Below are positions 58,230 through 64,000 of a stretch of 64,000 nt of DNA, piece after piece; the first letter of the stretch is position 1; every line of letters starts with the position of its first letter. The DNA lies in assembly GCA_905221605.1 (NCBI GenBank), contig CAJNDS010000413.1:188001-252000 (forward strand). The letters are read 5' to 3'. Position numbers and translations under genes: made by a program. Source of the stretch: Symbiodinium natans. Its lineage: Eukaryota > Sar > Dinophyceae > Suessiales > Symbiodiniaceae. Below the pieces are notes generated by a model, which was not told where the DNA came from, did not search any database, and was given only the letters and a program-made list of their open reading frames with translations.

Positions 58230-61200
58230 CTACAGCTTGAAAGGGGCGGGGGGAGTGGTTTCACCACTGACGATTCCATCGTCCCCCCTGGCGGTAGCTA
58301 TCCGTCCATTCATAGCGTGGGGCACGGTACTGCGTGGGGCACGGTACTGCTCGCCACGGTTCTGCTCGCCCTTTCCCCTTCCCTTCGGCTTGGCTGACGC
58401 AATCTTTGCCTGTGCCTCACGTGACCGCTGGGCATCCTCGTCCTTCGCCAGGTAGGCTCTCTCCGCTGGTCCCTGGTTCTTGCGGATCAGGTCGAGAATC
58501 CAAGCCCGATTCTCGTCGATGGACCATCGAGAGCTGCCTTTGGTCGGCTCCGTGCCAGTGAAGGTGACCAAGCGATGAATCGTGTCGGACTTCGCAAGGA
58601 TCTGGATGAAGTCCTCCAAGCTCATGATGGCCCCGATCCAAGACACTACGAAGGCAGGATCGTCCGGCGTGGTCGCTAGACCCGCAGCAATCAACTCTTG
58701 AGGCGTGCAATTCACGAAAATCAGCCGAGCTGTAGTAAACGGATTGTCTGCCTGGAATCGGGCACCAGTGCCATGGGATCCTACCCCTAGGCGACGTTGT
58801 GCCTCAGTTCTTCCTTCGTTTGGCAGAGCGGCGTTAATTAGAAGTTGGAACACACGCATGTCGTCAACTCCATGACCTTGGTCAATCATTTGGAGTGCGA
58901 ACTGTGCGTCACCGCGGAACCTGTCCATTATGCCCTCGAAGCCCAAATTACGTGCACGCTTGGCCATCTGCTTTGCTTTAGCAAGCGTCTCGGCCTCAGG
59001 CGAAATGGCCCCACGGGTACCTGCATCTCTCCGCATCTCCTGGAGGATGTCGCTGTCTGAGAGATCCCGATGGTGCCGGCCCAACGATACTGCAGCACAT
59101 TCCTTTGCGAAGTAACGTGCCGATTGCAGCTTTCTGCGATGGAGTTGGGAGCGAGGGGTAATAAAGGACTGGCCGCAATGGATGCAAAGGGTCTGGCCGA
59201 TGAGGTAGTCGTGCGCGCACTTGGGGCATACCCTTTTCGCATAGCTTGTACCGCTCTGGCTCGAAGTTGCCTGATCAATTGCCTCAGCATCTTCGGTCAC
59301 TGCAGTGCTCGGCTGATCAGTCTCCATCGGATCATCGGCCTCAGCGTTAGCTGGGCGAGATGACCCTTCGGTTGACGGCCTGGTCCAAATGTAGGATCTG
59401 TCCCTAGTGTCGCGCACGTAGAGTGCACATGTGCCAGGGACTTCTTCTGAACAGAGGACGCCGTCGCTCTCGGAGATGAAAAGCCATGCGTGCTGCAATA
59501 CAAGCTTCGTCTCGTAGACGATTTCGATGGGAAGGTCGGCACGCACGCCACTTTTGACCTGGAGGTCCTCGAGCGCTGCAAGGGCAAAATAGTTGTGTGC
59601 CTTGCTCGAGTCTCCAAACCCAGGTTTCATCGACCCCTCAACAATTGCCAACGCAGCATCTCTGGTAGTCCTGCGGTACAGTCGGGGAGGACATTTTTCA
59701 ATTGGTAATTGCGGCCTACCTGCGAAGGTGGCGGTATCTCCAATCTCCTCTTGACTCTTAGGGCTAAGCCAGGACACTGCGAGGTCTGTGTCTGTGAAGC
59801 GGTCTCGGGCCGATTGGGCGTGGCCCTGGGCACAATGGATCCAGACCGGGTAAAGGTCCTGGCCAAGTGCCTGGGAGCGAAGAGCATCTGGCATACACCG
59901 AAGTGAGAATCTCGCTTTGTTGTCATGGTAGACGATCGAGAAGATGCTTCTTGTCCCTAGGAGAATCTTGTACCGCGCCAACACGATGTCGATGAGTTCA
60001 TCAACGAGCATCCATGTCCGATCCCACGATCGCCCCGAGCGATGGCCCCTGACCAAACCAGTGATCCCCCTCATGATGTGATGGGGAATGTCGGCTTCCT
60101 CTTCAGGCTTCAACTCTGTCTGAAGCACATGGACCATTCTGGGGTCGTCGAACGGGATCGAGTTGAAGTCGTCGCGGTTGATTCCACGCATCTCATCAAA
60201 AGTGAGTTCTTCTGATCGGGACCACCCAAGGTAGTAGTCTTCCACGTCATCAACGAAAAGAGACGGCTCGGCCACTGCTTTCGCAGGGCTATCCCTCTTC
60301 TCGGTTTTGGACGACTTCACCTTGGGATAGGGGACGATCCACGGTGCCCGGCGCTTGACCTGCTCAAACGAGCGACTGTCGAGCTCTATGTTTCCCTCAC
60401 CCTCAGGTTCTGGGTCTTTTGAGCTCGAAGCCGGCGTTCCCTTTCGGGACGCAAGATCAGCGTCGCGAGCCTTGGACTGGTATTGCTTGTCCGCATCTCG
60501 CCTTAGATGCCATTGCTTGTGGCCTCCCAGGCGGTAGTTGCTCGTCTCGCGAGCGACCTGCTCTTGCGACAACTCCACATACGGTTCGGTATCTGGAGCA
60601 ATAGTCCTCTGCCAAGGTTCAAGAGTGAAGGCCCGTGCCGGAATCATGTGTCGATAGCCGGCGCTACTTTTTGACCACTCCGACTCGAACTCAGCAGGGA
60701 CTCGGTAGCGCCCACCCTCACGAAAGGGGTAATCACGGGCAAGCTCCTGCAGCAGATCCTCCGGAACGTGCTGGGCCATGTCCTGCACTGCGGCCAGAAC
60801 CGACAGTGCTGCCAGGTAGTTTGCCAGGCGGCTGCGGCTTTCCCTGTCCTCCCGAAAGTGGTACACATCGTAGAGGGGCAGCTCACCAGCCATGTTCGCA
60901 AACTCGAAGACGTTGCACCCCTGACCCTTGGCGTAAGAAAGCAACACTTTCATAGTCTCCTCCCATTGGTGTGGCAAACTATAATACGTTGCACGCCCTG
61001 GTCCAGTGAACGAGATCGCACCGCAGCACGGCCTGCCCTTGAGGGCGGCGATTCGTCGGATGTTGCCACACACTCCACTGGCAATCTGCGACCAATCGCC
61101 CTCAGCGGCGTAGCCTTCCGGGGGCATGTTCCAGTGCTGGAGATCCGGGGGAATAAAGACCCCATAGTTGCCGAAGAGCTCATTGCCCTGCCAGACAACC

Positions 61201-63995
61201 AGTATGTCGATCACCTGCTGTTCCTGCTGTTCAGGGGGCAACTGGGCCACCATTTCGTCGAAGGTTTCGACCACGGTGTCCCTGATCTTCCTGAGGTTGC
61301 CTCCCCAAATTGGCAGTACTCGCACCGTGGCGTAGTGATCCAAAGGGGCCCCCATGGAGGTCATTGCCTCGAGGTCCTCAGCAATCGTGGATGCTGTTTT
61401 GGCGCCGGCCTTGAAGTAGAGGGTTGAGTCACCAACGACTAACAGCTGCCGAATTCCACCTCTTCCCGAGGCGGGATGCAAGAGGGCAAGACCCTCATCG
61501 GCCACAGCCGCTAGGCGGGCAATATCCGACACTGTAGAATTGTCCTTGATGGCCAGCGACGTTGCTGTCTGGACCGGAACTTCATTGTACAGGTATCGGA
61601 TGCCCTGGGTGTAAAAGGGGTTGATGCTGAAACGGAACTCTTCAGCAAACACAGCCCTCCACAAAGAGCCAATCCACCATGAGGCACAGTCCTCACGCGG
61701 GGTGTCGCCCTTCATGTAGCGAGCGTCGGACATTGTGCTCGGCGTGGTCTTTCGACCCGCAATGCAGGGGCAGGCAAGAGAACTTAGGTTTACAACTTCT
61801 TTTGGGCGTACATTGTGGAGCTTACCACTCTTCCATGAATGGATGATGCTCTGGATGATGCCATCCTTAGTGCTGTGGTCATGTACCGCGTCTGGTTCAT
61901 TTCTGACCTTAGTCTCTGCTGTGAACCCTGCAAACGAGCACATAAAAGTGTCATGTCCAATGCGTGCAAACTGGTGTGGGCATCGATGTGTCGTAAAGTT
62001 GTGCAGACCGTCATTTTTGGCAGAATCATGCACGTGCAAAACAACATCAACGCGGTAGTTTTTCAGCAAACGTGAAATAGTCCTAACCGAACGAAAGCAT
62101 TTATCACTGCCTAGACCCGGCAGCGACGCGTAAACAAGCACCCTTCCCCCCTCGTCGCAGAGGGTTTTGACTTGTCTGACGGTACGGTAGGCTTCGTTTT
62201 CGGTGAACTCATGGACATTGACTGTTGTAACTCCATGAAGCTTGGGCACGGACTTATCCCCACACACAATTACGACACCTTTGGGCGCAGCCGGCCTCGG
62301 CGTAGGCCGGGCTGCAGCAGACGGCGAGCCAGTAGTTGGGCTTAGCCTGAAGCCCGAGTGTTGTAGCTGCTGAGACAGTGTCGAACCGATTTGGGGAAAT
62401 CCATGAGGAGTATACGCAATGATTGAGTACCTGTTTCCAGTCCACGGGAGAACAACATGCTTGCTAGTCGGGGAGAAGAACAAAGGTTTGTCCTTCTTGG
62501 TGAAAACGGAACCCCAGATTTCGGAGCCATTGGGAAGCTGTTGTTTAGTTTGAGGTGGGTTCCCAAGCCCCTCAACCCAAAGTCCTCCGTCCTGAAAATC
62601 CCCGAATTGGATGGCAAGGTTCGTGCTGTCCTGGAGGTTTCGACTGTCAGTGTGGAGTTTCGACTTAGCATTCTTACTCGTTGCAAGGGACGCCCAAGTG
62701 AAGTCAGGACCAGCATGCTTGGCGACGAACGCATTGAGGAACTGACACGTTTTGGGGTGTTGTGTAGTGGAGCGCGTAAGTCCTTGCTTTCCACTGAACC
62801 AGTACAAACCCCAGGAGTGATAGTACGAGTCCTCGTCAATCTCGAGCTTGTTCTTCCTGGTTCTACTTATTCGTTTTGGTAACGCCTGAATGATTCTCTC
62901 CGCAGTACAGCTGCGGAAGTCCGACTTCTCCAGTGCCTCGGTCGCCAAGGCCTCAGGGTCCGGCCGACCGGTAACGGTGGCTGAAATTGAGGGTTTGGCT
63001 ACCAAGTGGCTATCAGAATCCTTTCCTTTAGGGGACTTCTTCTGATCCGGGCAAAGCACATGGTTAATCAATCTAAGTGCATGCAACCACTTGGTCCTTT
63101 CGGCGAAGGGTTTGGTGAAGATGTCGGCAACTTGTTCGGAGGTGTCGGCATTAACCAGATTGAAAAACTTTCGTTCGAACTGCTGCTTCAACCAGCCAAA
63201 TGAGATCCTTTGGGTGCGATCGGTGTGCCTTAGCTTCTCGCTGTCACCCTTCAAAAGGATAGTGATTGTGGCCTGGTTGTCTTCGAGCACCTGCACTGCG
63301 AACTTGTCGCTGAGTGCGACATTAAGGCCTTGAAGATCAGCAACAGAACGTCCTTGGGGGTTACCACCATACCTAATTTCATCTAGCTCAGGGTCGATTC
63401 TAGCGACAATATCATCCGTGTCAAAGCGAGCCTTCTGTTTCGGCCGAGCCTTGCGGCTGGCGGGGTCAACAGAAACGTGCTTCCATAGGAACAACCATAA
63501 GCTCAAGCTCGGGAGTCCCTGCGCTCTGACACCATGATTTGCCGACACGACTTCACTCTCAGTGCTCGACATCGTAATGCTAGTCTGCTTCTTTGAGAAA
63601 GCATTCAGAGGATAGTATGTGTTGGGCCCTACTAGGTACAATGCACAGCCGGAGGTAGACTTGTTGTCGTGCTCCCCGGACCAATCGGCATCACAGAATA
63701 ACCACAACTTACAATCACTCACGCGATCCCCGATGAAGCCCTGCATCTTAAGGTCGAGAGAAGAGTTGATGTAGCAGATTAGGCGGTGTAGTCCGACATC
63801 GCAGTCACGCGACCATTTGGTCACCCTAGAGGCTAAACTCTGTGTGGCACGCAGGAGATCCCACCTTGCCACGCGGGCTGCGAAAAGAACTTTCATTAGC
63901 ACACGACTGGCAATGGGCTGTAGCCTGCCCCCCTCTTCTTCTCCTTCCGTGGGCCTTGCCACACGGTTTTCATGAAAAGGAGTAGCGGCATGCAC
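58230..63995 (-). CDS. Copia polyprotein: RNase H followed by dioxygenase-, SGNH-, Tpt1-like and zinc-ribbon modules (partial)
   Basis: One uninterrupted frame of 1,921 codons to the stop at 58230; the true start is off-window. Residue numbers count from 63995. 1-300: copia RT end and RNase H (LFCDADWSG ~102, SKKQTSITMSSTESE ~143, LEDNQATI ~240, HTDRTQRISFGWL ~257, ADIFTKPF ~295). About 390-535: double-stranded beta-helix oxygenase-like, LHTD ~447, GDFQDGGLW, SKHVVLPWTGNRYSIIAY. About 570-730: alpha/beta segment starting GVVIVCGD, unassigned. About 850-1060: SGNH/GDSL hydrolase-like, LLVVGDST, WQGNELFG, DVYHF. About 1300-1530: RNA 2'-phosphotransferase (Tpt1/KptA)-like, DNKARFSL, AQGHA, SESDGVLC. 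About 1590-1608: zinc ribbon CPKC...CIHCGQ. C-terminal basic tail. Intactness suggests recent activity or selection. Confidence 0.85.
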   Translation of the reverse strand: MHAATPFHENRVARPTEGEEEGGRLQPIASRVLMKVLFAARVARWDLLRATQSLASRVTKWSRDCDVGLHRLICYINSSLDLKMQGFIGDRVSDCKLWLFCDADWSGEHDNKSTSGCALYLVGPNTYYPLNAFSKKQTSITMSSTESEVVSANHGVRAQGLPSLSLWLFLWKHVSVDPASRKARPKQKARFDTDDIVARIDPELDEIRYGGNPQGRSVADLQGLNVALSDKFAVQVLEDNQATITILLKGDSEKLRHTDRTQRISFGWLKQQFERKFFNLVNADTSEQVADIFTKPFAERTKWLHALRLINHVLCPDQKKSPKGKDSDSHLVAKPSISATVTGRPDPEALATEALEKSDFRSCTAERIIQALPKRISRTRKNKLEIDEDSYYHSWGLYWFSGKQGLTRSTTQHPKTCQFLNAFVAKHAGPDFTWASLATSKNAKSKLHTDSRNLQDSTNLAIQFGDFQDGGLWVEGLGNPPQTKQQLPNGSEIWGSVFTKKDKPLFFSPTSKHVVLPWTGNRYSIIAYTPHGFPQIGSTLSQQLQHSGFRLSPTTGSPSAAARPTPRPAAPKGVVIVCGDKSVPKLHGVTTVNVHEFTENEAYRTVRQVKTLCDEGGRVLVYASLPGLGSDKCFRSVRTISRLLKNYRVDVVLHVHDSAKNDGLHNFTTHRCPHQFARIGHDTFMCSFAGFTAETKVRNEPDAVHDHSTKDGIIQSIIHSWKSGKLHNVRPKEVVNLSSLACPCIAGRKTTPSTMSDARYMKGDTPREDCASWWIGSLWRAVFAEEFRFSINPFYTQGIRYLYNEVPVQTATSLAIKDNSTVSDIARLAAVADEGLALLHPASGRGGIRQLLVVGDSTLYFKAGAKTASTIAEDLEAMTSMGAPLDHYATVRVLPIWGGNLRKIRDTVVETFDEMVAQLPPEQQEQQVIDILVVWQGNELFGNYGVFIPPDLQHWNMPPEGYAAEGDWSQIASGVCGNIRRIAALKGRPCCGAISFTGPGRATYYSLPHQWEETMKVLLSYAKGQGCNVFEFANMAGELPLYDVYHFREDRESRSRLANYLAALSVLAAVQDMAQHVPEDLLQELARDYPFREGGRYRVPAEFESEWSKSSAGYRHMIPARAFTLEPWQRTIAPDTEPYVELSQEQVARETSNYRLGGHKQWHLRRDADKQYQSKARDADLASRKGTPASSSKDPEPEGEGNIELDSRSFEQVKRRAPWIVPYPKVKSSKTEKRDSPAKAVAEPSLFVDDVEDYYLGWSRSEELTFDEMRGINRDDFNSIPFDDPRMVHVLQTELKPEEEADIPHHIMRGITGLVRGHRSGRSWDRTWMLVDELIDIVLARYKILLGTRSIFSIVYHDNKARFSLRCMPDALRSQALGQDLYPVWIHCAQGHAQSARDRFTDTDLAVSWLSPKSQEEIGDTATFAGRPQLPIEKCPPRLYRRTTRDAALAIVEGSMKPGFGDSSKAHNYFALAALEDLQVKSGVRADLPIEIVYETKLVLQHAWLFISESDGVLCSEEVPGTCALYVRDTRDRSYIWTRPSTEGSSRPANAEADDPMETDQPSTAVTEDAEAIDQATSSQSGTSYAKRVCPKCAHDYLIGQTLCIHCGQSFITPRSQLHRRKLQSARYFAKECAAVSLGRHHRDLSDSDILQEMRRDAGTRGAISPEAETLAKAKQMAKRARNLGFEGIMDRFRGDAQFALQMIDQGHGVDDMRVFQLLINAALPNEGRTEAQRRLGVGSHGTGARFQADNPFTTARLIFVNCTPQELIAAGLATTPDDPAFVVSWIGAIMSLEDFIQILAKSDTIHRLVTFTGTEPTKGSSRWSIDENRAWILDLIRKNQGPAERAYLAKDEDAQRSREAQAKIASAKPKGRGKGEQNRGEQYRAPRSTVPHAMNGRIATARGDDGIVSGETTPPAPFKL

Positions 63996-64000
63996 GAGGG

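Larger units (their letters stand above)
57621..64000 (-). mobile_element. Ty1/copia-type LTR retrotransposon, 3' part (5' part outside the window)
   Basis: Minus strand: end of RT/RNase H, a very long C-terminal extension in the same ORF, a 450-bp 3' untranslated stretch, a polypurine tract and a candidate LTR. Gag, protease, integrase and most of RT would lie beyond 64000. The insertion lies next to degenerate TTTAGGG-like DNA at 57540-57600. Confidence 0.85.

Noticed and set aside
60768-61427. 219-codon plus-strand ORF
   Set aside because: Antisense of the SGNH-like region of the copia polyprotein, which has recognisable motifs on the minus strand.

Overview
This window is nuclear DNA of a dinoflagellate. 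Three things point there: (i) protein-coding exons are joined by introns with GC or GA donors and AG|G acceptors, a known dinoflagellate peculiarity; (ii) a LINE with the RNase H - endonuclease - reverse transcriptase order and a Ty1/copia element of the type common in dinoflagellate genomes; (iii) plant/alveolate-type TTTAGGG repeats. The species cannot be told.

Layout. 1-2.3 kb: minus-strand exons of an unidentified gene and of a glutathionyl-hydroquinone reductase-like (Xi-class GST) protein. 2.3-27.4 kb: intron-like DNA full of TTTAGGG/CCCTAAA arrays, short terminal-inverted-repeat (TIR) elements, microsatellites and a large GGCGCGGAG-type minisatellite, with scattered short exon-like islands that I mostly cannot assign (one PhyH-like). 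27.54-39.57 kb: a LINE on the minus strand, flanked by a 15-bp target-site duplication and inserted inside a TTTAGGG array. It is itself interrupted by a 4,033-bp TIR element whose precise removal restores the ORF. 39.6-49.7 kb: a minus-strand DEAD-box RNA helicase gene that I could rebuild as 19 phase-consistent mini-exons; most introns carry telomere-like arrays and some carry TIR elements. The LINE sits just downstream of exon 19, probably in the next intron. 49.7-52.1 kb: more arrays and repeats. 52.6-54.2 kb: a two-exon minus-strand gene, a conserved domain fused to an EF-hand pair. 54.4-57.6 kb: repeats and weak exon-like pieces. 57.6-64.0 kb: 3' part of a Ty1/copia-type element on the minus strand. 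After integrase-distal RT/RNase H its single uninterrupted ORF continues for about 1,600 residues and carries dioxygenase-like, SGNH-hydrolase-like, Tpt1/KptA-like and zinc-ribbon modules, ending in a candidate 148-bp LTR.

Main messages: the copia polyprotein with extra enzymatic modules is the most unusual coding object. The helicase gene shows that TTTAGGG arrays here are largely intron filler, often starting within a few bases of splice sites. The nest array > LINE > TIR element gives a clear relative chronology. Exon boundaries outside the helicase, the EF-hand gene and one reductase intron are approximate.
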